DNA of 64,000 nucleotides from Streptomyces sp. T12 (GCF_028736035.1 NZ_CP117866.1:10643001-10707000), one strand, 5' to 3'; counted from the stretch's first letter, positions 35,032-44,343 are shown. Made by a program: numbers and translations. Notes: generated by a model from the sequence alone, not told the origin.

Positions 35032-37365
35032 TCATGGTGCGAGGGAGAAGTAGTTCTCTTCTTCTTGCGTGAAGTGCAGTCGCAGCACCGTGTGCAGCCC
35101 GTAGAGGCAGGCACGCAGGTCATCGAGCTGCTCCGGGGCCAGGTTCCCGTCGGGGCCGACCAGAGTGAGGTGCATGGCGATGCGGTGGGCGAGGCGGTCG
35201 ATTTCGACGTGGGCGCGGCTCATCGTGGCCGTGGCTTCGGGACCGCCGAGCGTGGGGGCGAGGGCCGGGTAGAGCTGGTGCTCCTCGGCGTACTCGTGCG
35301 GCAGCAGGCGCTCGGTGAGCAGCCGGTGCACCTCCCGCACGACTGCGAGGGCCTCGGGCCCAGGGCTGTCCGACAGGCGGTCGGCGGCGGAGCGCACGGC
35401 CTCCAGGACGTCCTGCAGGTCGTCGTGCTCCGCCGCGAAGCGGTGGATGAGGGCCTCCGTGGACGGCTGGAGCGCCGGGCGTGCCCTGCGGTCGTCGCCC
35501 AGTGCGCGCAGAGCGTTGAGGATCACCGCGACGTCGATGCCCTCCTGCAGCAGAGCGCCGACGGCGGGCGGGAGCAGACCGAGGGCGGCCGCGGCCATCG
35601 CGATCAGCGACATCACCATGCCGCCGAGCGCGCTCTGCACGGCGATGCGCCGGGACCGTACGGCGATGCCGACCGCGTCGGCCAGGCGGTCCACCCGGTC
35701 GGTGGTGAGCACGATGTCCGCGGCCTCGGAGGACGCGGTGGAGCCGCGCGCGCCCATCGCCACACCGACGTCGGCGGCGGCGAGGGCGGGAGCGTCGTTC
35801 ACGCCGTCGCCCACCATCACGGTGACCGCGCGGTCGCGTTCGGCGCGCACCGCGGTGACCTTGTCGGCGGGGGAGAGGCCCGCCCGCACGTCGTCGAGTC
35901 CGAGCACGGCGCCGACCTCGCGGGCGGGTTCGGGCCGGTCGCCGGTGAGCATGACCAGCCGTTCGATGCCGGCCGCGCGCAGCCGGCGCAGCGTGCGTGG
36001 CGCGTCGTGGCGCAGCGGATCGCGCAGCAGGACGGCGCCGACCGGGCGGCTGTCCACGATGAGCCAGACGACGGTCGCCCCGTCGAGGACGGCGCGGTTG
36101 TCCGCCGAGCGGGCCCAGGCGGGCTTCTCCGTGCCGGCGTCGAGGCCGCCTACGCCCATGCGGCGCCCCGCGATGGTGCCCCGCGCACCGCGGCCGGGCT
36201 CCTCGGACACGTCCGCGGGCACGGACAACCGCAGCCCCCGCTCACGGGCCGCGTCGACAAGGGCCCGCGCGAGGACGTGCGGCGAGTACTGGTCGAGCGA
36301 GGCGGCCAGCCGCAGCACCTGCGACGGCTGCCAGCCGTGGGCGGCGATCACGTCGAGCACCCGGGGATGGCCGCCGGTCAGGGTCCCGGTCTTGTCCAGC
36401 AGCAGCGTGCGGGCCCGGCCGAGGTTCTCCAGCGCTCCGCCGTCCCGGACCACCACGCCCAGGCGTGAGGCCCGGGACAGGCCGGAGACCACGGCCACCG
36501 GTGCCGCCAGCAGCAGCGGGCAGGGCGTGGCGACCACCAGAACCGCCACCGCGCGCACGGCGGAACCGCTGATGAGCCAAGTCATCCCCGCCGCGGCCAC
36601 GGTGAGCGGCAGGAACCAGGCCGCGTACCGGTCGGCCAGCCGCACCACGGGCGCCGACTCGGCGGAGGCCTGCCGGGCCAGCCGTACGATCCCGGCGTAC
36701 GTGCTGTCCTGCGCGGTCGCGGTGGCGCGCAGTTCGAAGGCGCCGCCTGCGTTGACCGCACCGCTGCGCACCGACTCGCCCGGTGTGTGCCGCACGGCCA
36801 GCGGTTCCCCGGTGAGCACCGACTCGTCGAGCTCGGCCGGGTCACCGGCCACGCTCCCGTCGACGGGGACGACCTCCCCGGGCCCGACGACGAGCAGGTC
36901 ACCGACGGCGACTTCGGCCAGGGGCACCGTACGCACGTCGGTGCCGGTGCGGCGCCGGGCGGTGCGGGGCGCGTGCTCCAGCAGGGCGCGCAGATCGCGC
37001 GAGGCCCGCTGCCGCGCGGACGCCTCCAGTGCCCGCCCGGTGGCGAGCATCAGCGCGATCAGGGATCCGGCCAGGTACTCGCCCACGGCAAGGGTGCCGC
37101 CCAGCGCCAGGACCGCGATCAGGTCCACGCCCGCTTGGCCGCGGCGCAATGCGCCCAGCACCCAGCCGACCGCGGGCCCGACGGCGACGACCGTCCCCAG
37201 GGCCCAGCACAGGTCGGCGAGGCCGCCTGCCCCCGCGAGCCAGAAGACACCGCCCACGGTCAGGGCTACGACGGTGTCGGCCAGCAGGAGCGATTCGAGC
37301 GGCGGCATACGGGAGAGGGCCGTCAGCAGCCGGTGCGACGGCATCTGAGGACGGAAACGGTTCAT
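35032..37365 (-). CDS. P1B-type metal ATPase fused to a C-terminal hemerythrin domain
   Basis: A 777-residue membrane ATPase with no N-terminal metal-binding domain. The ion-path motif in the sixth-helix region is T280-P-C-P, rather than the usual CPC or SPC. The phosphorylation site is Asp324 in DKTGTLT, with LTGEP in the actuator (185-189), MLTGDRPEPA and VGDGVNDAPAL in the catalytic domain. From about residue 635 to the end is a hemerythrin-like helix bundle: IHRFAAEHDDL, 'REVHRLLTERLLPHEYAEEHQLYP', 'SRAHVEIDRLAHRI' and 'LHTVLRLHFTQEEENYF', which supply the His/Glu ligands of a di-iron O2-binding site. So metal transport may be gated by oxygen or redox. ATG at 37365 follows GAGGACCGTC. It follows a USP in a five-gene operon. 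Transported metal unknown. Confidence 0.93.
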   Translation of the reverse strand: MNRFRPQMPSHRLLTALSRMPPLESLLLADTVVALTVGGVFWLAGAGGLADLCWALGTVVAVGPAVGWVLGALRRGQAGVDLIAVLALGGTLAVGEYLAGSLIALMLATGRALEASARQRASRDLRALLEHAPRTARRRTGTDVRTVPLAEVAVGDLLVVGPGEVVPVDGSVAGDPAELDESVLTGEPLAVRHTPGESVRSGAVNAGGAFELRATATAQDSTYAGIVRLARQASAESAPVVRLADRYAAWFLPLTVAAAGMTWLISGSAVRAVAVLVVATPCPLLLAAPVAVVSGLSRASRLGVVVRDGGALENLGRARTLLLDKTGTLTGGHPRVLDVIAAHGWQPSQVLRLAASLDQYSPHVLARALVDAARERGLRLSVPADVSEEPGRGARGTIAGRRMGVGGLDAGTEKPAWARSADNRAVLDGATVVWLIVDSRPVGAVLLRDPLRHDAPRTLRRLRAAGIERLVMLTGDRPEPAREVGAVLGLDDVRAGLSPADKVTAVRAERDRAVTVMVGDGVNDAPALAAADVGVAMGARGSTASSEAADIVLTTDRVDRLADAVGIAVRSRRIAVQSALGGMVMSLIAMAAAALGLLPPAVGALLQEGIDVAVILNALRALGDDRRARPALQPSTEALIHRFAAEHDDLQDVLEAVRSAADRLSDSPGPEALAVVREVHRLLTERLLPHEYAEEHQLYPALAPTLGGPEATATMSRAHVEIDRLAHRIAMHLTLVGPDGNLAPEQLDDLRACLYGLHTVLRLHFTQEEENYFSLAP

Positions 37366-37387
37366 GACGGTCCTCGGCCCGGGCGGC

Positions 37388-38254
37388 TCAGTCGTGCGGA
37401 ACGACAGCGACGGGGCACGGCACGTGGTGCAGGGCCGCATGGGCGACCGGCCCAAGCTTCCAGGTCACGTACGACGGATGGCGCCTGCGCCCCACGACGG
37501 TGAGGCAGCCGCGGGCGGACGCGGTCAGCAACACCTGCGTGGCGGGGCCCGTCGCCACGTGCTTGGTGACGGGGACGTCGGGGAACTTCTCCCGCCACGG
37601 CGCCAGTGCCTCGGCCAGCCGCACGCGCTCCTCGGCCTCGAAGTCGTCGTCGCGCCGGGTGACCAGCGAGGTGAGGGGCAGCGCCCGCACAGCTCGCAGC
37701 CGCGCGCCGCGCGCCGCGGCCGCCGTGAACGCGAACTCCAGCAGCGGGCCGGCCGCCGCTCCCGGCTCCTGTACCCCGACCACGACCTCGTCCCGGTCCG
37801 CTGCCGCGGGGTGACCCCAGCCGGCCTCGACGGCCGGATCGCCTGCCCGCACTGCGACGGCCGGACAGGGCGTCAGACCCAGCACGTGCAGGCTGATGGT
37901 GCCTAGCAGGAAGCTCGCCACGGAGCCGTGCCCGCGAGAGCCGAGCACGAGCATCGACGCGCTCTCGCCGCGCTCCAGGAGGGCGTCCGCGGCAGGAGCC
38001 GACACCAGTTCCGTGGTCAGGTCCAGGTCACCGTGGCGATGCAGCAGTTCGGCAGAGGCCCGCTCAAGGATCTCCCGGCCGTAGCGCTGCTTGTTGTGCG
38101 CCTCTTGGGCGATCGGCACGTCCAAGGGCTGGGTGGTCCAGGAGTGGAGCAGAACCAAGGGCAGATGGCGGTCCGAGGCCTCGCGGGCGGCCCACCACGC
38201 GGCCGTTTCGCTCGCGGGCGAACCGTCGAGTCCGACGACGACAGGTCCGGTCAT
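37388..38254 (-). CDS. universal stress protein, two UspA domains, first gene of ATPase/ABC operon
   Basis: A 288-residue tandem USP: 'GPVVVGLDGSPASETAAWWAAREASDRHLPLVLLHSW', ATP loop GSRGHGSVASFLLGTIS, and C-terminal 'WKLGPVAHAALHHVPCPVAVVPHD'. ATG at 38254 follows GGAGGTGCGTC. The P-type ATPase-hemerythrin gene starts 22 bp downstream, so this USP leads the operon. It is divergent from another USP-led operon, and an exact box at 38374 lies between them, 120 bp from this start. Confidence 0.93.
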   Translation of the reverse strand: MTGPVVVGLDGSPASETAAWWAAREASDRHLPLVLLHSWTTQPLDVPIAQEAHNKQRYGREILERASAELLHRHGDLDLTTELVSAPAADALLERGESASMLVLGSRGHGSVASFLLGTISLHVLGLTPCPAVAVRAGDPAVEAGWGHPAAADRDEVVVGVQEPGAAAGPLLEFAFTAAAARGARLRAVRALPLTSLVTRRDDDFEAEERVRLAEALAPWREKFPDVPVTKHVATGPATQVLLTASARGCLTVVGRRRHPSYVTWKLGPVAHAALHHVPCPVAVVPHD

Positions 38255-38573
38255 GACGCACCTCCGGTATCGGCGCGGCAGCCTGTTCCACACCGCCGCG
38301 CGTGTACTCCCTCTCCGTTTCCAGGGTGGGAGTCCGGCCATCACCGGGGCGAGGGCCGGATGGGGGCGTTCCCGGGCCGTACGGCCCTGTGCGGGAGCCG
38401 ACCGGCAGGGCGAATCTGGGAGGACGAGGGCGGGCGACGGCAGTCCGGCCCGAGATCGCCGGGCCGACGGCCCGGCCGCACGGTGCTGCCCTCGCCCCGT
38501 CGTACGGAGCCTGAGGGCCTGGCACAGGCAAGCCGTACGGAGTCCGCGGATCTTGACCGGAAAGGGGAGCGCG
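38255..38573. other. divergent promoter region between two USP/P-type ATPase operons
   Basis: 319 bp with one exact box (38374-38387) and no gene. A GGGCCGACGGCCC palindrome near 38461 has a one-base spacer and is probably not a true box. Confidence 0.6.
38374..38387. promoter_or_regulatory. exact DevR/Osd-type palindromic box
   Basis: GGGCCGTACGGCCC, a fully symmetric site between two divergent USP-led operons, 120 bp from one start and 187 bp from the other. Confidence 0.65.
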
Positions 38574-39452
38574 ATGAACGGGCCGGTTGTGGTGGGGGTG
38601 GACGGCTCGCCGTCGAGTATGGCGGCCGTGGAGGTCGCGGCACGCGAGGCCGGGCTGCGGGGGGTGGGGCTCCGGCTGGTGCACGCCTTCGGCTGGCCGG
38701 CCGCGCACGTGCCGCCCGGAAAGCCCTGGGAACCGAGCGGCGCCGGACTGCGCGAGCTGATCGACGGCACGCTCGTCAAGGCCGAGCGGCGCGCCCACGA
38801 GGCGGCGCCCGGGATCGAGATCATGCGCGAGGTCGTAGTCGGCGAACCGGTGACAGTGCTGGAGATCGAGTCGTGCACGGCGTCCCTGGTCGTGGTCGGC
38901 AGCCGGGGCCTGAGCCGGTTCGGCAGCCTGCTGCTCGGCTCCACCGCAGGTCATCTGGCCGCCCACGCCGCCTGCCCGGTGCTGGTGGTGCGCGGCAGGC
39001 CGAATCCGGGCGGGCCGGTCCTGCTCGCCGCCGACGGCTCGCCCGCCGCTCGCGGAGCCGTCGAGTTCGCCTTCGCGCAGGCCTCCCTGCACGGCACGGA
39101 CCTGATCGCACTGCACGCCTGGAACACCCGGACCGAGCGGGCCTACGACAGTCCGGCCGACCCGCCCGTCGTGACGTACGACGAGGACCGGTTGCGCGAC
39201 GAGGAGCAGCGGGTGCTGACCGAGGCGCTGGACGGGCTGGGGGAGAAGTACCCGGACGTCTCCGTGGACCGCAGGCTGGTGCGCGGCCGGATCCGCCACA
39301 CTCTCATCGAGGCCAGCGCCGAGGCCGGGCTCGTCGTGGTCGGGGCGCGCGGGCGGGGCGGGTTTGCGGGGCTGCTGCTGGGCTCGGTCAGCCAGGCCCT
39401 GCTGCACCACGCGCACTGCCCGGTCGCCGTCGTCCGGACGGGCGAGGTGTGA
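38574..39452 (+). CDS. universal stress protein, two UspA domains, coupled to P-type ATPase
   Basis: A 292-residue tandem USP: 'GPVVVGVDGSPSSMAAVEVAAREAGLRG', ATP loop GSRGLSRFGSLLLGSTA in domain 1 and 'GARGRGGFAGLLLGSVSQALLHHAHCPVAVV' in domain 2. Both domains keep the full G-x2-G-x9-G-S loop, unlike most tandem USPs in the window, so both may bind ATP. ATG at 38574 follows AAAGGGGAGCGCG. Its stop overlaps the GTG of the P-type ATPase (GTGA). Confidence 0.93.
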   Translation: MNGPVVVGVDGSPSSMAAVEVAAREAGLRGVGLRLVHAFGWPAAHVPPGKPWEPSGAGLRELIDGTLVKAERRAHEAAPGIEIMREVVVGEPVTVLEIESCTASLVVVGSRGLSRFGSLLLGSTAGHLAAHAACPVLVVRGRPNPGGPVLLAADGSPAARGAVEFAFAQASLHGTDLIALHAWNTRTERAYDSPADPPVVTYDEDRLRDEEQRVLTEALDGLGEKYPDVSVDRRLVRGRIRHTLIEASAEAGLVVVGARGRGGFAGLLLGSVSQALLHHAHCPVAVVRTGEV

Positions 39453-42154
39453 CCGTGGGTGGGCAACCGACAGCACAGATCGCGCCGGATCCGGTCGCGG
39501 GGGCGGACGTCCATCGGCTGGCCCCCGGGCAGGTGGCGGTCCGTCTCGGTGTCGACCCGGCGGCGGGTCTGAGCACGCGCGAGACCGACGAGCGCGCCAC
39601 GGCCTTCGGACCGAATCGACTGGCCGAACCGGCCCGGCGGCCCGAATGGCTCAAGTTCCTGGATCAGTTCCGCAACTGGCTGATCGGCATCCTGCTGATC
39701 GCCGCCGTGGTGGCCGGGGCCATCGGCGACATCAAGGACGCCGTGGTGATCACCGTCGTCCTGCAGATCAACGCCGTACTGGGCTATCTCCAGGAGCGGC
39801 GCGCCGAGCGCAGCCTGGAGGCGCTGCGCCGGATGCTCGTACCCACCGCCCGCGTCCGCCGCGACGGCGCGGAACGGGTGGTCGAGGCCCATACCCTCGT
39901 ACCCGGCGACATCGTCCTGCTGGAGGCCGGCGACCGCGTCCCCGCCGACGGGCGGCTCACTGTCGCGGAGTCGGTGGAGGTCGCCGAGGCGGCCCTGACC
40001 GGAGAGTCACAGCCGGTCACCAAGAGCACCACGGCCGTCGAGGCCACGGCCACCGGCCCGGTGCCGCTCGCCGAGCGCAGCAGCATGCTGTTCATGAACA
40101 CCGCGGTGACCCGGGGCCGTGCCGAGATGATCGTCACGGCCACCGGTATGCGGACCGAACTCGGCGCGATCGCCGAGGCGTTGCGCACCGGCGCCGAACC
40201 GGCCAGCCCGCTCCAGATCCAACTGGACAGCCTCGGCCGCCGGCTCGCGCTGCTGAGCGGCGTCGCGGTCGTCGCCTACGCGCTCGTCGCCCTGATCCGC
40301 GGCGAGGGACTGGCGGACATCGCCCTGCGGGCCGTGGCTCTCGCCGTCGCCGCGATCCCTGAAGGGCTGCCCGCCGTTCTGGCCCTGACGCTCGCGCTCG
40401 GCGTGTACCGCATGGCCCGGCGTGGCGCCATCGTCAAACGCCTGGCCTCGGTGGAGTCCCTCGGCTCGGCGACCGTCGTGTGCAGCGACAAGACCGGCAC
40501 CCTGACACTCAACGAGATGACCGTACGGGCCCTTTGGGTTGGCGGAAGGCTCTACGAGGTGACCGGCGAGGGCTACGGCACCCAGGGCACCGTGCGCGGC
40601 GCCGAGGGACGGGCCGACCGACTCCTGTCCGCGGTCCTGCCGTTCGCCCTCTGCAACGACGCTCACCTGACCGACGAAGGCTTCGTGGGCGATCCCACAG
40701 AGGCCGCACTGGTCGTCCTGGCAGCCAAGACCGGCGTCGATGCCGACGGGCTGCGGGCCGAGCTGCCGCGCACCGGCGAGCTGCCCTTCGACGCGGTCAC
40801 CAAGTACATGGCCACTTTCCACACCGAATCCGACGGCCGCACATGCGTCCACGTCAAGGGAGCGGTGGACGTCCTGCTGGGCCTGTGCACCGACGTACGG
40901 ACGGACGACGGCGTGCGCACCCTGGACGACGGGCAGCGGGGCGAGATCGAAGCCGTGTGCGCACGGCTCGGCGGAGCGGGACTGCGCGTCCTCGGCGCCG
41001 CCACCGCCCTGGTGGACGGCACGCCGGACCCCTCCGTGCTGCCGGGGCTCACCCTCGTCTCCATCGCCGGGATCGCCGATCCGCCGCGTCCCCAGGCACG
41101 GGACGCGATGGCGCTGTGCCGCTCGGCGGGCGTCGCGGTGAAGATGATCACCGGTGACCACGCCGCCACCGCCACGGCCATCGCCCGTGAGCTCGACATG
41201 GACGGAGAGGTGGTGACCGGTGCCGAGCTGGACCGGATGTCGGAGGACGAACTCGCCGCGCGCATCGACGACATCGGCGTGTTCGCGCGGGTCGCCCCGG
41301 AGCACAAGGTGCTGATCGTGCGAGCCCTGTCCAGCCGTGGCCACATCGTCGCCATGACCGGCGACGGCGTGAACGACGCGGCGGCGCTGCGGGCCGCCCA
41401 CATCGGCGTGGCGATGGGGCGCACCGGCACGGACGTGGCCAAGGAGGCCGCCGACGTGGTCCTCACCGACGACGACTTCTCCACGATCGTGCGGGCCGTG
41501 CGCGAGGGACGGGCGATCTACGCCAACATCGTCAAATTCGTCCGCTTCCAGCTGGCCACCAATGTCGGCGCCATCCTGACCCTGCTGGGCGCCACCCTCG
41601 CGGGCCTGCCCGCCCCCCTGACGGCGGCCCAGCTGCTGTGGGTCAACATCATCATGGACGGCCCGCCCGCCATGGCGCTGGCCGTCGACCCCGCCCGCGA
41701 CGACGTGATGCGCCATCCGCCGCGCGACCCGGCGGAGCGGATCCTGGACGCCCGCCGCCTGCTGGCCATCACCCGGGCCGGCGCGGTCATGGCGCTGGGC
41801 ACGGTGGTACTGCTGGCCATCGCCCGCGAACAGGTCGACACGGACACCGCGCTGACCATGGCGTTCACGACGTTCGTCCTGTTCCAGCTGTTCAACGCCC
41901 TCAACGCCCGCGCCGACGACGGACCTCTGCTCGGCCGCCACCAGTTCCGCAACCGGACGCTGTGGCTGTGCCTGGCCGGGGTGCTGGCGGTGCAGGTCGT
42001 CGCCGTCCATCTGCCGTGGGCGCGCAGCGTGTTCGGTACGGTGCCGCTCGATGCGGGGCAGTGGGCGGTGTGCTTGGGGACGGCATCCACGGTCCTGCTG
42101 GTGGAGCTGGGTGTGCGTGGGGTGCGGCGGCTCGCTCGGTCGGGGGAACGGTGA
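39449..42154 (+). CDS. ctpF: P2-type cation ATPase, CtpF-like
   Basis: A 901-residue P2A-like ATPase, the family of calcium-type pumps. An N-terminal cation-ATPase domain (FGPNRLAEPARRPEWLKFLD) leads to two helices, the actuator with AALTGES, helix 4 with VAAIPEGLPAVLALT (the ion-binding PEGL), phospho-Asp in CSDKTGTLTLNEM, 'MITGDHAATA' and MTGDGVNDAAAL, and helix 6 LLWVNIIMDGPPAMAL. M. tuberculosis CtpF (Rv1997) is a DosR-induced member of this group. The GTG at 39449 overlaps the stop of the USP by 4 bp; a second GTG 6 bases later is possible. Ion specificity (Ca2+ or other) is not decided by these motifs. Confidence 0.93.
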   Translation: MTVGGQPTAQIAPDPVAGADVHRLAPGQVAVRLGVDPAAGLSTRETDERATAFGPNRLAEPARRPEWLKFLDQFRNWLIGILLIAAVVAGAIGDIKDAVVITVVLQINAVLGYLQERRAERSLEALRRMLVPTARVRRDGAERVVEAHTLVPGDIVLLEAGDRVPADGRLTVAESVEVAEAALTGESQPVTKSTTAVEATATGPVPLAERSSMLFMNTAVTRGRAEMIVTATGMRTELGAIAEALRTGAEPASPLQIQLDSLGRRLALLSGVAVVAYALVALIRGEGLADIALRAVALAVAAIPEGLPAVLALTLALGVYRMARRGAIVKRLASVESLGSATVVCSDKTGTLTLNEMTVRALWVGGRLYEVTGEGYGTQGTVRGAEGRADRLLSAVLPFALCNDAHLTDEGFVGDPTEAALVVLAAKTGVDADGLRAELPRTGELPFDAVTKYMATFHTESDGRTCVHVKGAVDVLLGLCTDVRTDDGVRTLDDGQRGEIEAVCARLGGAGLRVLGAATALVDGTPDPSVLPGLTLVSIAGIADPPRPQARDAMALCRSAGVAVKMITGDHAATATAIARELDMDGEVVTGAELDRMSEDELAARIDDIGVFARVAPEHKVLIVRALSSRGHIVAMTGDGVNDAAALRAAHIGVAMGRTGTDVAKEAADVVLTDDDFSTIVRAVREGRAIYANIVKFVRFQLATNVGAILTLLGATLAGLPAPLTAAQLLWVNIIMDGPPAMALAVDPARDDVMRHPPRDPAERILDARRLLAITRAGAVMALGTVVLLAIAREQVDTDTALTMAFTTFVLFQLFNALNARADDGPLLGRHQFRNRTLWLCLAGVLAVQVVAVHLPWARSVFGTVPLDAGQWAVCLGTASTVLLVELGVRGVRRLARSGER

Positions 42155-42199
42155 AGCGGCAGGGTCTGCTGCTCGGCACCAGTGGCTCAGCCCCCCTGT

Positions 42200-43198
42200 T
42201 CAGCGAGGAGTCGGCAGTACGCCGTCCTCCAGCGCCTGCGATGCCGTACGCCGCGGTGTCGGCGGACCCATCGGGCCGTAGCCCAGGCGGATCACCATCT
42301 GGGCATGGGCCCGCCGGTCGTCGCCCGGCGCGGACACGAGCTGCGCTCGCAGGTCGGGCCACTCCAGCGCCTGATGCAGCAGTGACGCCCGGACGCCGTG
42401 GGCAGTGGCCACCAGCAGGGCGCGTTCCAGCGCCTGCCCGGCGCGCAGCCAGTCCGCGCGCCGGTCGTGCGCGGTGGACAGCACCGCGATCGTCGGCCGG
42501 GCCTCGAAGGGGCGGGCGGTCAGGGCGGCGCGGTGGCAGTGGGCGGCGAAGTCCCGCATGGGGATGTGGTCGCGGTAGTCCTGCGCTCCGGCGGCCCCCG
42601 GCGGTATGCCGAGCCCGGTGTGGTCCGGTTCCCGGACCCAGCGGCGGCTCTCCGCGGACCGGTCCGGGTCGGCCGTGGTGCGCTGCTCCCCCTCCCACGT
42701 CAGCCGCAGCAGCCGGTCGGCGGCGTCGGGCCCGGGGCGGCCGAGCACGGCACCCTCGGTGTGAGCGGCCTCGGCGAGCTCGGCCAGTACGGAGCCGGGG
42801 AGCGGCCGCTCGGAGAACGGCAGCCGGCTGCTGCGCCGGTGCCACAGGGCGTCGTACAGCCGAGGGACCGCCGAGGAGCGGGCCGGGCCGCCCAGCCGTA
42901 CGGTCGCGAGCAGGCCGGGTTCGTCAGGGCGGGGCAGCAGCCGGGTCACCGGCTCCCGGCCGAAGTGCGCCACAGCGATACGGAGATTGAACAGCGCGCA
43001 GCCCACGGACATGTGCAGGGCGCGCCCCGACGGGTCGGTATGGCGCAGGCCGCGCTCGGCCGCCGCCCGGATCTCCAGCGTGCCGCCGTCCGGGTCGAGG
43101 CGGAACCACCACGGCTGGGTGTTGTGGATCGAGGGCGCGGCCGAAGCCGCCGAGACGAGCGTCTCCAAGGTCGGGACGCCGGGGACCGTCGTGGGCAT
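42200..43198 (-). CDS. Acg-family nitroreductase-like flavin-binding protein (copy 2)
   Basis: A 332-residue paralogue of the proteins at 3588 and 58131: APSIHNTQPWWFRLDPDGG at the N-terminus, 'RALHMSVGCALFNLRIAVAHFG', SSRLPFSERPLPGS, 'HIPMRDFAAHCHR' and 'DWLRAGQALERALLVATAHGVRASLLHQALEWPDLR'. ATG at 43198 follows GGGGAGGAGCCCTC. Two boxes lie 90 bp (exact) and 118 bp (13/14) upstream, the clearest paired arrangement in the window. It is convergent with the CtpF-like gene. Probably binds FMN; enzyme activity unproven for this subgroup. Confidence 0.9.
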   Translation of the reverse strand: MPTTVPGVPTLETLVSAASAAPSIHNTQPWWFRLDPDGGTLEIRAAAERGLRHTDPSGRALHMSVGCALFNLRIAVAHFGREPVTRLLPRPDEPGLLATVRLGGPARSSAVPRLYDALWHRRSSRLPFSERPLPGSVLAELAEAAHTEGAVLGRPGPDAADRLLRLTWEGEQRTTADPDRSAESRRWVREPDHTGLGIPPGAAGAQDYRDHIPMRDFAAHCHRAALTARPFEARPTIAVLSTAHDRRADWLRAGQALERALLVATAHGVRASLLHQALEWPDLRAQLVSAPGDDRRAHAQMVIRLGYGPMGPPTPRRTASQALEDGVLPTPR

Positions 43199-43287
43199 GA
43201 GGGCTCCTCCCCGCCCCGAACCGAAAGGACGGTGGGGCAGCTGGATGACCCTCCCCAGGGTGGCCCGTGCGGCGCGTGCCGGGGCAT

Positions 43288-43301
43288 GGGCCGTACGGCC
43301 C
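43288..43301. promoter_or_regulatory. exact DevR/Osd-type palindromic box
   Basis: GGGCCGTACGGCCC, 90 bp upstream of the Acg-like gene at 43198 (minus strand). Confidence 0.68.
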
Positions 43302-43315
43302 GGCAGGGCGCCGGA

Positions 43316-43329
43316 GGGCCCAACGGCCC
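43316..43329. promoter_or_regulatory. near-match DevR/Osd-type box (13/14)
   Basis: GGGCCCAACGGCCC, 28 bp outside the exact box at 43288, same gene. Pairs of boxes at this spacing allow cooperative DevR-type binding. Confidence 0.58.
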
Positions 43330-43426
43330 GCTGGGCGGCCTCGGTTCGTGCGGGGACGGTTCAACGGCCCGCCGAACGTTGCCGGTTCGGCTCGACGTGC
43401 GGGCGTGCGGTACAGCCGCGGCTCCG

Positions 43427-44131
43427 TCACTGCGCCGGACGTTCACCCGTCGGCTCGGGCTGCTCCAGGTGCGTGGCGAGCACGGCGGCCTGGACGCGTC
43501 GCTGGACGCCCAGCTTGGCCAGTAGCCGGGAGATGTGGTTCTTGACCGTCTTCTCCGACAGGTACAGCTTCTGGCCGATCTCGCGGTTGGTGAGCCCGTC
43601 CCCGATCAGCGCGAGGATCTCCCGCTCGCGCGGGGACAGCCCCGCGAGCTCCGGAGCCTCGGCCGGTGCCTCGGCGGGTTCGGCGCGCAGCGAGCGCATC
43701 AGCCGGGCTGTCGTCGCGGGGTCGAGCATGGACTGCCCCGAGGCGACGGTCCGCACCGCCGACACCAGGTCCGACCCGCGGATCTGCTTGAGCACATAGC
43801 CGGACGCACCAGCCATGATCGCGTCGAGCAGGGCGTCCTCGTCGTCGAACGACGTCAGCATCAGACAGGCCAGCTCCGGCATCCGGTTGCGCAGCTCGCG
43901 GCAGACGGTGATGCCGTCACCGTCCGGGAGACGTACGTCCAGCACGGCCACGTGCGGGCGGACAGCCGGAGCCCGGACCAGCGCGTGCTCGACGTTCTCG
44001 GCGTCACCGACGACAGAGATGTCCGGCTCGGCGTCCAGCAGGTCGGAGAGCCCGCGCCGGACGACTTCGTGGTCGTCCAGCAGGAAGACGCGGATCGGGT
44101 CCTGTGCGGTGAAGGTGCGTGCCTCGGTCAT
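43427..44131 (-). CDS. DevR/OsdR-type response regulator (NarL/FixJ family)
   Basis: A 234-residue two-domain regulator. The receiver has the acidic pair in VFLLDDHEVVRRGL (Asp19/Asp20), phospho-acceptor Asp65 in VAVLDVRLPDGDG, Thr93 and Lys115 (GYVLKQI). A linker with Ala-Pro-Glu repeats leads to the LuxR-type helix-turn-helix 'LSPREREILALIGDGLTNREIGQKLYLSEKTVKNHISRLLAKLGVQRR'. The DNA-binding helix KTVKNHISRL is nearly that of mycobacterial DevR. It is the only intact regulator of this type in the window and has no adjacent kinase; the likely partner is at 11970. ATG at 44131 is favoured over an upstream one at 44191. An exact box 82 bp upstream suggests it controls itself. Confidence 0.92.
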   Translation of the reverse strand: MTEARTFTAQDPIRVFLLDDHEVVRRGLSDLLDAEPDISVVGDAENVEHALVRAPAVRPHVAVLDVRLPDGDGITVCRELRNRMPELACLMLTSFDDEDALLDAIMAGASGYVLKQIRGSDLVSAVRTVASGQSMLDPATTARLMRSLRAEPAEAPAEAPELAGLSPREREILALIGDGLTNREIGQKLYLSEKTVKNHISRLLAKLGVQRRVQAAVLATHLEQPEPTGERPAQ

Positions 44132-44212
44132 CTGGACCCCTGCTTCCCCGGGTGTGACGGACCGGCGGGCCGTCCTGACGACGATCATCACGCGCCCGGG
44201 CCTCTGCCACTA

Positions 44213-44226
44213 GGGCCGGTCGGCCC
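44213..44226. promoter_or_regulatory. exact DevR/Osd-type palindromic box
   Basis: GGGCCGGTCGGCCC, 82 bp upstream of the DevR-like regulator gene, consistent with autoregulation. Confidence 0.68.
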
Positions 44227-44343
44227 AACTCGTCGCGTCTTCCATTCTGCCTCTCAGGGGGCGTGCCGCACGGGGAGCGTCCGGCGCGCAAACGGTGCGT
44301 CGATCCCGCGGAACGTGGTTGAAGATCTTGGCGGGCAGCTGCC

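Noticed and set aside
38458..38475. GGGCCGACGGCCC palindrome
   Set aside because: The spacer is one base in place of two, so it does not fit the 6-2-6 box; likely chance in this G+C-rich gap.
40007..42010. 667-codon minus-strand frame opposite the CtpF-like ATPase
   Set aside because: Composition is that of an antisense shadow (Gly/Gln/Asp/His-rich) with no motif.
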